From assembly GCA_950097015.1 (NCBI GenBank), contig CATNEN010000024.1:3477501-3541500 (forward strand): a stretch of 64,000 nt of DNA, given 5' to 3'. The notes beneath the pieces are model-generated. The model saw nothing but the letters and a program-made list of their open reading frames with translations, searched no databases and was not told where the DNA came from. Source of the stretch: Macrostomum hystrix (Eukaryota; Platyhelminthes; Macrostomidae). The position numbers and the translations under genes were made by a program. The stretch's first letter is position 1. Every line of letters begins with the position of its first letter. Shown here in pieces: positions 39,166 through 52,892 of the stretch.

Positions 39166-39689
39166 CATTCTTATATAAAGTTTAATTTGTGTTTCGAATG
39201 AAATTTTACAATTCAGCCGTATATTGACAGAAAATAAATAGTTCTGGGCGAAATACGCACTAAAGATTTGCTTTTGAAGCTTATTGTATTTTAATTTTCT
39301 CTCACGCCTTACTTTTTCTGCTAAGTAATTTTTTTAAGGATTTGTACTCGACAGCAAAGTTCTAAAAGTCAGAAAACAATAAAAAACAAACTTCAAAGTA
39401 TAAAACTGCACCCCTTATCGAAACCACTCAAGCAAAAATTTGCGCATAAAATTAACACCTGATGCGAAAAAAATCTAGAAGTTTTGGGTCGGTGGGGTGG
39501 CTGGCGGAACGGCGAAAGCATCGAAGCGGCAACAAACGTGAATTAAATACCAACTATGCACTGCAGCCGTTCCCAAATCAACCAAACACTTTACTTTCTA
39601 CAAGTCTCTGAGGAGTTTGTTGGGGTAAAACTAATCTCAGTTTCTTGAAAACTAATTAAGCATCGGTATTTGCATTTCCTGCCCATTTA

Positions 39690-39872
39690 TTCATTTATTC
39701 ATTCGTTCTTTCATTCATTCATTCATTCGTTCATTCGTTCATTAATTTATTCATTCGTTCATTCATTCATTCATTCCTTCATTCATTCGTTCATTCGTTC
39801 ATTAATTTATTCATTCGTTCATTCATTAATTCATTAATTAATTCATTTGTTCATTCATTCATTAGTTTATTT
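39690..39872. repeat. (ATTC)n microsatellite
   Basis: ATTC units mixed with GTTC and ATTA/TTTA variants. Confidence 0.93.
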
Positions 39873-40639
39873 ATTATTTATCGTTGGGTCCTATTTAATC
39901 TAAATCGAATGCAAAGCTGTTATCAAATTAACTTTATTGTGCAGCACACTTGCAAAACAGCTTTTGTATCCTGTTTCGCTGCAACATATGTTTATTAACT
40001 GTGTCGCATCTCTCTCTATCTCTCTGGGGATTCTCATTTTCAAAATCCTTCCCCCTTGTCTCCCTCTCTCTTTTCCCTCTGTTTCTGTCCCCATAGCATT
40101 CTAGCTGGGAAACTTTTATCCTACACTATTCTTCCCCATTCTGCCATGCAGCATCCCACACAAACCTCTTCTACTCAAATTTCAGCGACGCGCCTGGTCC
40201 GCAGGTTTTTGGTAGTCCATAAATTTTTTATCCTCATGTGAGGAACGCCATCCCAGTGTCTCACTGTATGCTTTCCTATGCTCAACAACTCAGCGCAGTT
40301 GGTCAGCGGGAAAGAAAATAAAGTTTTTACAACGATAGCCTGGTGGTCGGGACTAAGCGCCACTTGAGCATAGATTCAGCTCATTGCATGGTGGACTCTG
40401 GCAGTACTGTGTTTCAACTGTTCTCTGTCTGGTGGGGCAATCGTTTCCTTTTACAAGGAATAGTTTCTATTCTGGCTCGATGGAAGTATTAGCTCGTACA
40501 ACCAAAAAGTGAACAACACAGATTAGCTTAGTGGCCAGTTTGACTCTTCATTCGGTGCTATATCCCTAACTCTTGCTTTAAAAACTGTTACAAATTTTCC
40601 CTAATCTGTCTACCTTTCTCTTCACTCTGCCTACTTCTC

Positions 40640-40848
40640 GGTCTAGATTGTCTCTTTCTCTCCTTACTTTGTCTACTTCTCTCTCAAATTTGTCTACTTC
40701 TCCGTTTACTTTGTATACTTCTCTGTCTACTTTGTCTACTTCTCTGTCTACTTTGTCTACTTCTCTGTCTACTTTGTCTACTTCTCTGTCTACTTTGTCT
40801 ACTTCTCTGTCTACTTTGTCTACTTCTCTATCTGCTATTATTTTCCTA
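40640..40848. repeat. 21-bp minisatellite TACTTCTCTGTCTACTTTGTC
   Basis: About nine units, the middle ones perfect. It shares the word TCTACTTCTC with the arrays at 41.4 and 55.9 kb. Confidence 0.95.
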
Positions 40849-40875
40849 ACTCTGTAACCGGCCCAGCTACCTCAC

Positions 40876-41022
40876 CTCCATATTCTCGAACACGGTGTCC
40901 ACATTCTCCGTGCGCCGATTAAAACGGCCCTTCAGCAGGGCGCCACCGGGCCCCGCGCTTCCGTCATCGTCGCCGCCGCCGCCGCCACTCCCGCCGCTGA
41001 CTGTGACACGTGCGGCGAACAT
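40876..41022 (-). CDS. Candidate alternative first exon of the DPP gene (Gly/Asp-rich tail)
   Basis: ATG at 41022 opens a 49-codon frame: MFAARVTVSG, a Gly5-Asp3 stretch, GGALLKGRFNRR, then RTENVDTVFENME and a GAG|GTGAGG donor in phase 0. GC content is much higher than the flanks. An alternative reading is an internal exon beginning after GTGTCACAG. The shared tail with the 36.8-kb candidate and the compatible phase support use as a 5' exon of the DPP gene. Confidence 0.5.
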
Positions 41023-41429
41023 CAGTAAATTTTTAAAGGCTGTTGCTTCTGTGGCTATAGCTGCTGCTGTTGCTTCTGTTGCTGCTGCTGTTGCTTTGAG
41101 AAAAGAAAATTAAAATATTCCAAGAGCTTAAACTACTGGCTGGATGGAATTTGACTGATAGGGGGCCGGCTAAGAAATAGTTGTTCTGAAATCAGCCAAC
41201 CAATGAGCAGTGCCTAGACCGATTGGGTGTTCGCTAAGGTTGAGTGTACTTTGAGCTGGTGTCCGTTTAGCAATGAGCCAGCAGCAGCAGCAGCAGCATC
41301 AGCAGTAGCAGTCGCATTGCTAATTAATCTTTAAATCTATTTTCCTGCCCTTATCCTCGACCTCGCTCAGTGTTTTCATTCCTGCCGTCCTACAGTGATT
41401 TCAGATCACTTGAAGAAATCTTCTAGACT

Positions 41430-44400
41430 TTATAATATCTACTTCTCTGTTTCCTGATGTCTACTTCTCTATTTCCTGATGTCCAGTTCTCTATTTCCTG
41501 ATGTATACTTCTCTGTTTCCTGATGTCTACTTCTCTGTTTCCTGATGTCTACTTCTCTATTTCCTGATGTCTACTTCTCTAATTCCTGATGTCTACTTCT
41601 CTGTTTCCTGATGTCTACTTCTCTGTTTCCTGATGTCTACTTCTCTAATTCCTGATGTCTACTTCTCTATTTCCTGATGTCTACTTCTCTGTTTACTGAT
41701 GTCTACTTCTCTATTTCCTGATGTCTACTTCTCTATTTCCTGATGTCTACTTCTCTATTTCCTGATGTCTACTTCTCTGTTTCCTGATGTCTACTTCTCT
41801 ATTTCCTGATGTATACTTCTCTATTTTCTGATGTCTACTTCTCTAATTCCTGATGTCTACTTCTCTGTCTCCTGATGTCTACTTCTCTGTCTCCTGATGT
41901 CTACTTCTCTGTCTCCTGATGTCTACTTCTCTGTCTCCTGATGTCTACTTCTCTAATTCCTGATGTCTACTTCTCCATTTCCTGATGTCTACTTCTCTGT
42001 CTCCTGATGTCTACTTCTCTATTTCCTGATGTCTACTTCTCTGTTTCCTGATGTCTACTTCTCTGTCTCCTGATGTCTACTTCTCTATTTCCTGATGTCT
42101 ACTTCTCTGTTTCCTGATGTCTACTTCTCTGTCTCCTGATGTCTACTTCTCTAATTCTTGATGTCTACTTCTCTATTTCCTGATGTCTACTTCTCTGTCT
42201 CCTGATGTCTACTTCTCTATTTCCTGATGTCTACTTCTCTATTTTCTGATGTATACTTCCCTATTTCCTGATGTCTACTTCTCTGTCTCCTGATGTCTAC
42301 TTCTCTGTTTCCTGATGTCTACTTCTCTATTTCCTGATGTCTACATCTCTATTTCCTGATGTCTACTTCTGTGTTTCCTGACGTCTACTTCTCTATTTTC
42401 TGATGTATACTTCTCTATTTCCTGATGTCTACTTCTCTGTCTCCTGATGTCTACTTCTCTAATTCCTGATGTCTACTTCTCTATTTCCTGATGTCTACTT
42501 CTCTATTTCCTGATGTCTACTTCTCTGTTTCCTGATGTCTACTTCTCTGTCTCCTGATGTCTACTTCTCTATTTCCTGATGTCTACTTCTCTATTTCCTG
42601 ATGTCTACTTCTGTGTTTCCTGATGTCTACTTCTCTATTTTCTGATGTATACTTCTCTATTTCCTGATGTCTACTTCTCTGTCTCCTGATGTCTACTTCT
42701 CTAATTCCTGATGTCTACTTCTCTATTTCCTGATGTATACTTCTCTGTCTCCTGATGTCTACTTCTCTAATTCCTGATGTCTACTTCTCTATTTCCTGAT
42801 GTCTACTTCTCTGTCTCCTGATGTCTACTTCTCTATTTCCTGATGTCTACTTCTCTGTTTCCTGATGTCTACTTCTCTGTCTCCTGATGTCTACTTCTCT
42901 ATTTCCTGATGTCTACTTCTCTGTTTCCTGATGTCTACTTCTCTGTCTCCTGATGTCTACTTCTCTAATTCTTGATGTCTACTTCTCTATTTCCTGATGT
43001 CTACTTCTCTGTCTCCTGATGTCTACTTCTCTATTTCCTGATGTCTACTTCTCTATTTTCTGATGTATACTTCCCTATTTCCTGATGTCTACTTCTCTGT
43101 CTCCTGATGTCTACTTCTCTGTTTCCTGATGTCTACTTCTCTGTTTCCTGATGTCTACTTCTCTATTTCCTGATGTCTACTTCTGTGTTTCCTGATGTCT
43201 ACTTCTCTATTTTCTGATGTATACTTCTCTATTTCCTGATGTCTACTTCTCTGTCTCCTGATGTCTACTTCTCTAATTCCTGATGTCTACTTGTCTATTT
43301 CCTGATGTATACTTCTCTATTTTCTGATGTCTACTTCTCTAATTCCTGATGACTACTTCTCTGTCTCCTGATGTCTACTTCTCTGTCTCCTGATGTCTAC
43401 TTCTCTAATTCCTGATGTCTACTTCTCTATTTCCTGATGTCTACTTCTCTGTCTCCTGATGTCTACTTCTCTATTTCCTGATGTCTACTTCTCTGTTTCC
43501 TGATGTCTACTTCTCTGTCTCCTGATGTCTACTTCTCTATTTCCTGATGTCTACTTCTCTGTTTCCTGATGTCTACTTCTCTGTCTCCTGATGTCTACTT
43601 CTCTAAATCTTGATGTCTACTTCTCTATTTCCTGATGTCTACTTCTCTGTCTCCTGATGTCTACTTCTCTATTTCCTGATGTCTACTTCTCTGTTTCCTG
43701 ATGTCTACTTCTCTGTCTCCTGATGTCTACTTCTCTAATTCTTGATGTCTACTTCTCTATTTCCTGATGTCTACTTCTCTATTTCCTGATGTCTACTTCT
43801 CTATTTCCTGATGTCTACTTCTCTATTTTCTGATGTCTACTTCTCTATTTCCTGATGTCTACTTCTCTATTTTCTGATGTATACTTCCCTATTTCCTGAT
43901 GTCTACTTCTCTGTCTCCTGATGTCTACTTCTCTGTTTCCTGATGTCTACTTCTCTATTTCCTGATGTCTACTTCTCTATTTCCTGATGTATACTTCTCT
44001 ATTTTCTGATGTATACTTCTCTATTTCCTGATGTCTACTTCTCTGTCTCCTGATGTCTACTTCTCTGTTTCCTGATGTCTACTTCTCTGTCTCCTGATGT
44101 CTACTTCTCTATTTCCTGATGTCTACTTCTCTGTTTCCTGATGTCTACTTCTCTATTTTCTGATGTCTACTTCTCTATTTCCTGATGTCTACTTCTCTAT
44201 TTTCTGATGTCTACTTCTCTATTTCCTGATGTCTACTTCTCTATTTTCTGATGTATACTTCCCTATTTCCTGATGTCTACTTCTCTGTCTCCTGATGTCT
44301 ACTTCTCTGTCTCCTGATGTCTACTTCTCTATTTCCTGATGTCTACTTCTCTGTTTCCTGATGTCTACTTCTCTGTCTCCTGATGTCTACTTCTCTATTT

Positions 44401-46098
44401 CCTGATGTCTACTTCTCTGTTTCCTGATGTCTACTTCTCTGTCTCCTGATGTCTACTTCTCTAATTCTTGATGTCTACTTCTCCATTTCCTGATGTCTAC
44501 TTCTCTATTTCCTGATGTCTACTTCTCTATTTCCTGATGTCTACTTCTCTGTCTCCTGATGTCTACTTCTCTAATTCCTGATGTCTACTTCTCTATTTCC
44601 TGATGTCTACTTCTCTATTTCCTGATGTCTACTTCTCTATTTCCTGATGTCTACTTCTCTATTTCCTGATGTCTACTTCTCTATTTCCTGATGTCTACTT
44701 CTGTGTTTCCTGATGTCTACTTCTCTATTTCCTGATGTCTACTTCTCTATTTCCTGATGTCTACTTCTCTATTTCCTGATGTCTACTTCTCTATTTTCTG
44801 ATGTATACTTCTCTATTTCCTGATGTCTACTTCTCTATTTTCTGATGTCTACTTCTCTATTTCCTGATGTCTACTTCTCTATTTCCTGATGTCTACTTCT
44901 CTATTTCCTGATGTATACTTCTCTGTTTCCTGATGTCTACTTCTCTGTTTCCTGATGTCTACTTCTCTATTTCCTGATGTCTACTTCTCTAATTCCTGAT
45001 GTCTACTTCTCTGTTTCCTGATGTCTACTTCTCTGTTTCCTGATGTCTACTTCTCTAATTCCTGATGTCTACTTCTCTATTTCCTGATGTATACTTCTCT
45101 ATTTTCTGATGTCTACTTCTCTAATTCCTGATGACTACTTCTCTGTCTCCTGATGTCTACTTCTCTGTCTCCTGATGTCTACTTCTCTAATTCCTGATGT
45201 CTACTTCTCTATTTCCTGATGTCTACTTCTCTGTCTCCTGATGTCTACTTCTCTATTTCCTGATGTCTACTTCTCTATTTCCTGATGTCTACTTCTCTGT
45301 CTCCTGATGTCTACTTCTCTAATTCTTGATGTCTACTTCTCTATTTCCTGATGTCTACTTCTCTGTCTCCTGATGTCTACTTCTCTATTTCCTGATGTCT
45401 ACTTCTCTGTTTCCTGATGTCTACTTCTCTGTCTCCTGATGTCTACTTCTCTAATTCTTGATGTCTACTTCTCTATTTCCTGATGTCTACTTCTCTATTT
45501 CCTGATGTCTACTTCTGTGTTTCCTGATGTCTACTTCTCTATTTTCTGATGTATACTTCTCTATTTCCTGATGTCTACTTCTCTAATTCCTGATGTCTAC
45601 TTCTCTATTTCCTGATGTCTACTTCTCTATTTCCTGATGTATACTTCTCTAATTCCTGATGTCTACTTCTCTATTTCCTGATGTCTACTTCTCTATTTCC
45701 TGATGTATACTTCTCTATTTTCTGATGTATACTTCTCTATTTCCTGATGTCTACTTCTCTGTCTCCTGATGTCTACTTCTCTGTTTCCTGATGTCTACTT
45801 CTCTGTCTCCTGATGTCTACTTCTCTGTTTCCTGATGACTACTTCTCTGTCTCCTGATGTCTGCTTCTCTGTTTCCTGATGTCTACTTCTCTGTTTACTG
45901 ATGTCTACTTCTCTATTTCCTGATGACTACTTCTCTATTTCCTGATGACTACTTCTCTGTTTCCTGATGTCCACTTCTCTATTTCCTGATGTCTACTTCT
46001 CCATTTCCTGATGTCTACTTCTCTATTTCCTGATGTATACTTCTCTATTTCCTGATGTCTACTTCTCTATTTCCTGATGTCTACTTCTCGGTTTCCCG
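41430..46098. repeat. 22-bp minisatellite, about 212 copies (largest array)
   Basis: Unit GTCTACTTCTCTRTYTCCTGAT with variants ATTTC, GTTTC, GTCTC and AATTC. The variant order repeats over long blocks (for example around 41.85, 42.70 and 43.40 kb). Because 22 is not a multiple of three, no long frame forms. Confidence 0.98.
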
Positions 46099-46394
46099 AT
46101 GTTTTATTTTTTGTGTTATGTTCTCCTACTTTTATGTCTTCACGCAAGGGGGAACTGCTTGCACTCCTATCAATTTTTTGTCAAAAGTTTCTTTTCATTT
46201 CATAAAATCAAGAAAGACAGAAAAAACCTCTGAGAGACAAAGCTAGAGAATGGCGCCCATGAATTGCTGAATCTTCTTTTAATGTTTTTTAAAGCGGCGA
46301 CTTGAGCAATGAAACTAGCTGTTAGAGAAGGGTTCTCCACATGCGACTGGCCAACTCTTCCCTACCCACTTTATGCCTTCACCCCCTCTCATCC

Positions 46395-47535
46395 TCCACG
46401 TCTCTCTCATCCTCGCCGTCTGTTTCATCCTCGCCGTCTGTTTCATCCTCGCCATCTGTTTCATCCTCGCCATCTGTTTCATCCTCGCCGTCTGTTTCAT
46501 CCTCGCCGTCTGTTTCATCCTCGCCATCTGTTTCATCCTCGCCATCTGTTTCATCCTCGCCATCTGTTTCATCCTCGCCGTCTGTTTCATCCTCGCCATC
46601 TGTTTCATCCTCGCCGTCTCTTTCATCCTCGCCGTCTGTTTCATCCTCGCCGTCTCTTTCATCCTCGCCGTCTGTTTCATCCTCGCCGTCTGTTTCATCC
46701 TCGCCATCTGTTTCATCCTCGCCATCTGTTTCATCCTCGCCATCTGTTTCATCCTCGCCGTCTGTTTCATCCTCGCCGTCTATTTTATCCTCGCCGTCTC
46801 TCTCATCCTCACCGTCTCTCTCATCCTCGCCGTCTCTCTCATCCTCACCGTCTCTCTCATCCTCACCCATTCTCATCCTCGCCGTCTCTCATCCTCACCG
46901 TCTCTCTCATCCTCACCGTCTCTCTCATCCTCACCGTCTCTCTCATCCTCGCCGTCTCTCATCCTCACCGTCTCTCTCATCCTCACCGTCTCTCTCATCC
47001 TCACCGTCTCTCTCATCCTCACCGTCTCTCTCATCCTCACCGTCTCTCTCATCCTCGCCGTCTCTCATCCTCACCGTCTCTCTCATCCTCACCGTCTCTC
47101 TCATCCTCGCCGTCTCTCATCCTCACCGTCTCTCTCATCCTCACCGTCTCTCTCATCCTCACCGTCTCTCTCATCCTCACCGTCTCTTTCATCCTCACCG
47201 TCTCTCTCATCCTCACCGTCTCTCTCTTCCTCGCCGTCTCTCATCCTTGCCCTGTCTCATACTCGCCCTGTCTCATTCTCAGCCAGTGTCTCATCCTCGG
47301 CCAGTCTCATCCTCACCCATTCTCATCCTCGCCGTCTCTCTCATCCTCGCCGTCTCTCATCCTTGCCCTGTCTCATCCTCGCCCTGTCTTATACTCGCCC
47401 TGTCTCATTCTCAGCCAGTGACTCATCCTCGCCCAGTCTCATTCTCGCCCAGTCTCATTCTCGCCCAGTCTCATTCTCGCCCAGTCTCATTCTCGCCCAG
47501 TCTCATTCTCGCCCCGTCTCATATTCGCCGTCTCT
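46395..47535. repeat. 18-bp minisatellite CATCCTCGCCGTCTGTTT / CATCCTCACCGTCTCTCT
   Basis: Two domains: the GTCTGTTT form (to about 46.80 kb), then the ACCGTCTCTCT form with shorter 16-bp units and a diverged CAGTCTCATTCTCGCC end. Long frames of up to 414 codons on both strands come from the multiple-of-three unit. Confidence 0.97.
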
Positions 47536-47879
47536 ATCTTTAGCTTTTGTCTCAAATGTTTACCACATTCAATTCAGGTTTCAACATTTCATTTCAGGTG
47601 CATCACTCTACTGTTAGTAGAAATGTCAGTGGCTGTGTCGATTAAAAACAGATAGAGTATGAATATTTTAGTGTAATAATTTAATTTAATTTGGGAAAAA
47701 TGCTTCGCAGTTTGAATGCTGGCTCGTAGGATTTTGAATTAGCTAGTCTGAGAGATTTTGCAAATATTTCTAGCATGATCTACGAGTAAATAATTATTTA
47801 CTGCTCTCTCTAAATTCCTACTCTCTTGAAGCAGATTTAGACTGTTAGAAGCAATGCGAGGCTCAATTAACTGCCTCAC

Positions 47880-48170
47880 CGCTGGTCCCTCCGCCACCCT
47901 AATAACACCAGCAGCTCGGCGGTTGAACTCGCCGGTGCTTCGATGGCTCGCTTCGACGGCTGTTGCGAAGCTGGCATCCGCGGTCGTGACTTCGGTTGCC
48001 TCAAAGCCGGACGTCTCGTCTTGGCCGTCGCCGGCGCTATTTTTGTTTCCATGACAACGAACGTTAAGTAAGACACTGACGCGCGTTCGGCCTCGCCATT
48101 TGCCACCGTCGTCGTCGCCGAGGTAGTCGTTGGCGTAGTCTTCAAATAGCGGGTCCGGGGCTGCAGACAT
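47880..48170 (-). CDS. Candidate alternative first exon, 97 codons, acidic start
   Basis: ATG at 48170 starts MSAAPDPLFEDYANDYLGDD, a peptide acidic like the 34.8-kb tail, and stays open in GC-rich sequence to GCG|GTGAGG, a good donor in phase 0. No family domain was recognised in the 97 residues. The start context is GAGACATGT. An earlier, weaker donor could shorten it. Confidence 0.4.
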
Positions 48171-48768
48171 GTCTCTCGGTTCGAGGTTCGAATTTTTTTC
48201 TAAGAAAAAGCAGCAAGACTCGAGCCTTGGGTGCTCAGATGGGACGCCAGCCGTTGAATTCTTCTTCTCAAAACGGAGCAGCTGTGCTCAGTGTTTTTCA
48301 TATCCTCGCGTCTCAGGCCAAGGGCTTCTCAGGGGATTGGCGGGCCGTGAATCCTCCTTTTCCCTTTCTTTTCCTGGTCAAGTCTCTCTTTTAGTCGAGA
48401 AAAAAATATATAGTCCTCTGTCTTGCCGCCGCCTGTGCTTCCGGTTATTTCTGCTTTTCGCTAGCAAATTTTCCATCGGACGGTCCGTTGGAACTCAAAT
48501 CCCTTCCTTAGTCCCATGTAAGCCCAACTTCACCTGACCTACATTGGGATTTGATGATAAGGATTTGCGAAGCGAGCAACTTTTTGTCTGCAAGCTGACT
48601 CCTTCAAAAACAACTGCCGAAATTTGATGTTGCTTTTTAATAGCGGGCAAACGCAATGGAAAGGCTTCCTTTCTTCAAAGCAGAAGGGAAGCCACCTTAA
48701 TTAAACCTTACTACAGGTAGTGCTTCGGTTTCGTATGCGTGGCACAAGCACTACACCGCTTTGCGTGA
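48171..48768. other. Sequence upstream of the 48.17-kb start codon
   Basis: A 122-codon plus-strand frame (48169-48537) overlaps the candidate exon's start but shows no domain. No promoter motif was identified. Confidence 0.3.
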
Positions 48769-51700
48769 CTCAAAAGTCATTTGTCAATCCGATCCCTTAT
48801 ATGACTCAAAATTCATTTGTCAATCCGATCCCTTATATGACTCAAAATTCATTTGTTAATCCGATCCCTTATATGACTCAAAAGTCATTTGTCAATCCGA
48901 TCCCTTATATGACTCAAAAGTCATTTGTCAATCCGATCCCTTATATGACTCAAAAGTCATTTGTTAATCCGATCCCTTATTTGACTCAAAAGTCATTTGT
49001 TAATCCGATCCCTTATATGACTCAAAAGTCATTTGTCAATCCGATCCCTTATATGACTCAAAAGTCATTTGTTAATCCGATCCCTTATTTGACTCAAAAG
49101 TAATTTGTTAATCCGATCCCTTATATGACTCAAAATTCATTTGTCAATCCGATCCCTTATATGACTCAAAAGTCATTTGTCAATCCGATCCCTTATATGA
49201 CTCAAAAGTCATTTGTCAATCCGATCCCTTATATGACTCAAAAGTCATTTGTCAATCCGATCCCTTATATGACTCAAAATTCATTTGTCAATCCGATCCC
49301 TTATATGACTCAAAAGTCATTTGTCAATCCGATCCCTTATATGACTCAAAAGTCATTTGTTAATCCGATCCCTTATTTGACTCACAAATCATTTGTTAAT
49401 CCGATCCCTTACATGACTCAAAAGTCATTTGTTAATCCGAGTCCTTATATGACTCAAAAGTCATTTGTCAATCCGATCCCTTATATGACTCAAAATTCAT
49501 TTGTTAATCCGATCCCTTATATGACTCAAAAGTCATTTGTTAATCCGATCCCTTATATGACTCAAAAGTCATTTGTCAATCCGATCCCTTATATGACTCA
49601 AAAGTCATTTGTTAATCCGATCCCTTATTTGACTCAAAAGTCATTTGTTAATCCGATCCCTTATATGACTCAAAAGTCATTTGTCAATCCGATCCCTTAT
49701 ATGACTCAAAAGTCATTTGTTAATCCGATCCCTTATTTGACTCACAAATCATTTGTTAATCCGATCCCTTATATGACTCACAAATCATTTGTTAATCCGA
49801 TCCCTTACATGACTCAAAAGTCATTTGTTAATCCGAGTCCTTATTTGACTCAAAAGTCATTTGTTAATCCGATCCCTTATATGACTCAAAAGTCATTTGT
49901 TAATCCGATCCCTTATATGACTCAAAACTCATTTGTTAATCCGATCCCTTATATGACTCACAAGTCATTTGTTAATCCGATCCCTTATATGACTCAAAAG
50001 TCATTTGTCAATCCGATCCCTTATTTGACTCACAAATCATTTGTTAATCCGATCCCTTATATGACTCACAAATCATTTGTTAATCCGATCCCTTACATGA
50101 CTCAAAAGTCATTTGTTAATCCGAGTCCTTATTTGACTCAAAAGTCATTTGTTAATCCGATCCCTTATATGACTCAAAAGTCATTTGTTAATCCGATCCC
50201 TTATATGACTCAAAACTCATTTGTTAATCCGATCCCTTATATGACTCAAAAGTCATTTGTTAATCCGATCCCTTATATGACTCAAAACTCATTTGTTAAT
50301 CCGATCCCTTATATGACTCACAAGTCATTTGTTAATCCGATCCCTTATATGACTCAAAAGTCATTTGTTAATCCGATCCCTTATTTGACTCACAAATCAT
50401 TTGTTAATCCGATCCCTTATATGACTCACAAATCATTTGTTAATCCGATCCCTTACATGACTCAAAAGTCATTTGTTAATCCGAGTCCTTATTTGACTCA
50501 AAAGTCATTTGTTAATCCGATCCCTTATATGACTCAAAAGTCATTTGTTAATCCGATCCCTTATATGACTCAAAACTCATTTGTTAATCCGATCCCTTAT
50601 ATGACTCACAAGTCATTTGTTAATCCGATCCCTTATATGACTCAAAAGTCATTTGTCAATCCGATCCCTTATTTGACTCAAAATTCATTTGTTAATCCGA
50701 TCCCTTATATGACTCACAAATCATTTGTTAATCCGATCCCTTATATGACTCACAAATCATTTGTTAATCCGATCCCTTCCATGACTCAAAAGTCATTTGT
50801 TAATCCGATCCCTTATTTGACTCAAAAGTCATTTGTTAATCAGATCCCTTATATGACTCAAAAGTCATTTGTTAATCCGATCCCTTATATGACTCAAAAG
50901 TCATTTGTTAATCCGATCCCTTACATGACTCAAAAGTCATTTGTTAATCCGATCCCTTATATGACTCAAAAGTCATTTGTCAATCCGATCCCTTATATGA
51001 CTCAAAAGTCATTTGTCAATCCGATCCCTTATTTGACTCAAAATTCATTTGTCAATCCGATCCCTTATTTGACTCAAAATTCATTTGTCAATCCGATCCC
51101 TTATATGACTCAAAAGTCATTTGTCAATCCGATCCCTTATTTGACTCAAAATTCATTTGTTAATCCGATCCCTTATATGACTCACAAGTCATTTGTCAAT
51201 CCAATCCCTTATTTGACTCAAAAGTCGTTTGTTAATCCGATCCCTTATATGACTCAAAAGTCATTTGTCAATCCGATCCCTTATATGACTCAAAAGTCAT
51301 TTGTTAATCCGATCCCTTATTTGACTCAAAAGTCATTTGTTAATCCGATCCCTTATATGACTCAAAAGTCATTTGTCAATCCGATCCCTTATATGACTCA
51401 AAAGTCATTTGTTAATCCGATCCCTTATTTGACTCACAAATCATTTGTTAATCCGATCCCTTATATGACTCACAAATCATTTGTTAATCCGATCCCTTGC
51501 ATGACTCAAAAGTCATTTGTTAATCCGAGTCCTTATTTGACTCAAAAGTCATTTGTTAATCCGATCCCTTATATGACTCAAAAGTCATTTGTTAATCCGA
51601 TCCCTTATATGACTCAAAACTCATTTGTCAATCCGATCCCTTATATGACTCAAAAGTCATTTGTCAATCCGATCCCTTATATGACTCAAAATTCATTTGT

Positions 51701-52712
51701 CAATCCGATCCCTTATATGACTCAAAATTCATTTGTCAATCCGATCCCTTATATGACTCAAAAGTCATTTGTCAATCCGATCCCTTATATGACTCAAAAT
51801 TCATTTGTCAATCCGATCCCTTATATGACTCAAAATTCATTTGTTAATCCGATCCCTTATATGACTCAAAAGTCATTTGTCAATCCGATCCCTTATATGA
51901 CTCAAAAGTCATTTGTTAATCCGATCCCTTATTTGACTCAAAAGTCATTTGTTAATCCGATCCCTTATATGACTCAAAAGTCATTTGTCAATCCGATCCC
52001 TTATATGACTCAAAAGTCATTTGTTAATCCGATCCCTTATTTGACTCAAAAGTCGTTTGTTAATCCGATCCCTTATATGACTCAAAAGTCATTTGTTAAT
52101 CCGATCCCTTATATGACTCAAAAGTCATTTGTTAATCCGAGCCCTTATTTGACTCAAAAGTCATTTGTTAATCCGATCCCTTATTTGACTCAAAAGTCAT
52201 TTGTTAATCAGATCCCTTATATGACTCAAAAGTCATTTGTTAATCCGATCCCTTATATGACTCAAAAGTCATTTGTTAATCCGATCCCTTATATGACTCA
52301 CAAGTCATTTGTTAATCCGATCCCTTATATGACTCAAAAGTCATTTGTCAATCCGATCCCTTATTTGACTCACAAGTCATTTGTTAATCCGATCCCTTAT
52401 ATGACTCACAAGTCATTTGTTAATCCGATCCCTTATATGACTCAAAAGTCATTTGTCAATCCGATCCCTTATTTGACTCAAAAGTCATTTGTTAATCCGA
52501 TCCCTTATATGACTTACAAATCATTTGTTAATCCGATCCCTTACATGACTCAAAAGTCATTTGTTAATCCGAGCCCTTATTTGACTCAAAAGTCATTTGT
52601 TAATCCGATCCCTTATATGACTCAAAAGTCATTTGTTAATCCGATCCCTTATATGACTCAAAAGTCATTTGTTAATCCGATCCCTTATATGACTCACAAG
52701 TCATTTGTTGCG
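48769..52712. repeat. 36-bp minisatellite with TGACTCAAAAGTCA in each unit, about 110 copies
   Basis: The unit encodes MTQKSFVNPIPY in one plus frame and is open for 1231 codons from 49125 to 52820, with one stop at 49101 separating a further 127 codons in the same frame. Variation is limited to a few positions (GTC/GTT AAT, AAG/AAT/CAC, ATG/TTG). Each unit has the palindrome TGACTcaaaAGTCA with an AP-1-like TGACTCA. No real gene start, splice pattern or domain was seen. Confidence 0.97.
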
Positions 52713-52892
52713 AGTCAAATAGCGATGCTAGAGTCTTTCTACAACAAGCAATGTCACCGTCTTTTTTATCAACAATTTTGTTCACAAAAATCGTATATTA
52801 GCAAACAAACTACTAACTAGTAGGGTGTTTGATACACTGTGCAAAAAACGAATCAGTCAAAAAATCATCAATTTGAAATAGATTTCACTCAC

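Noticed and set aside
46309-47617. Long His/Arg-, Ser/Pro- and Glu/Asp-rich frames on both strands
   Set aside because: They come from an 18-bp unit lacking stops in several frames.
49125-52820. Open frame of 1231 codons as a real gene
   Set aside because: It is fully explained by a 36-bp unit without stop; no unique N- or C-terminal domain, and the last 36 codons are plain run-on sequence.
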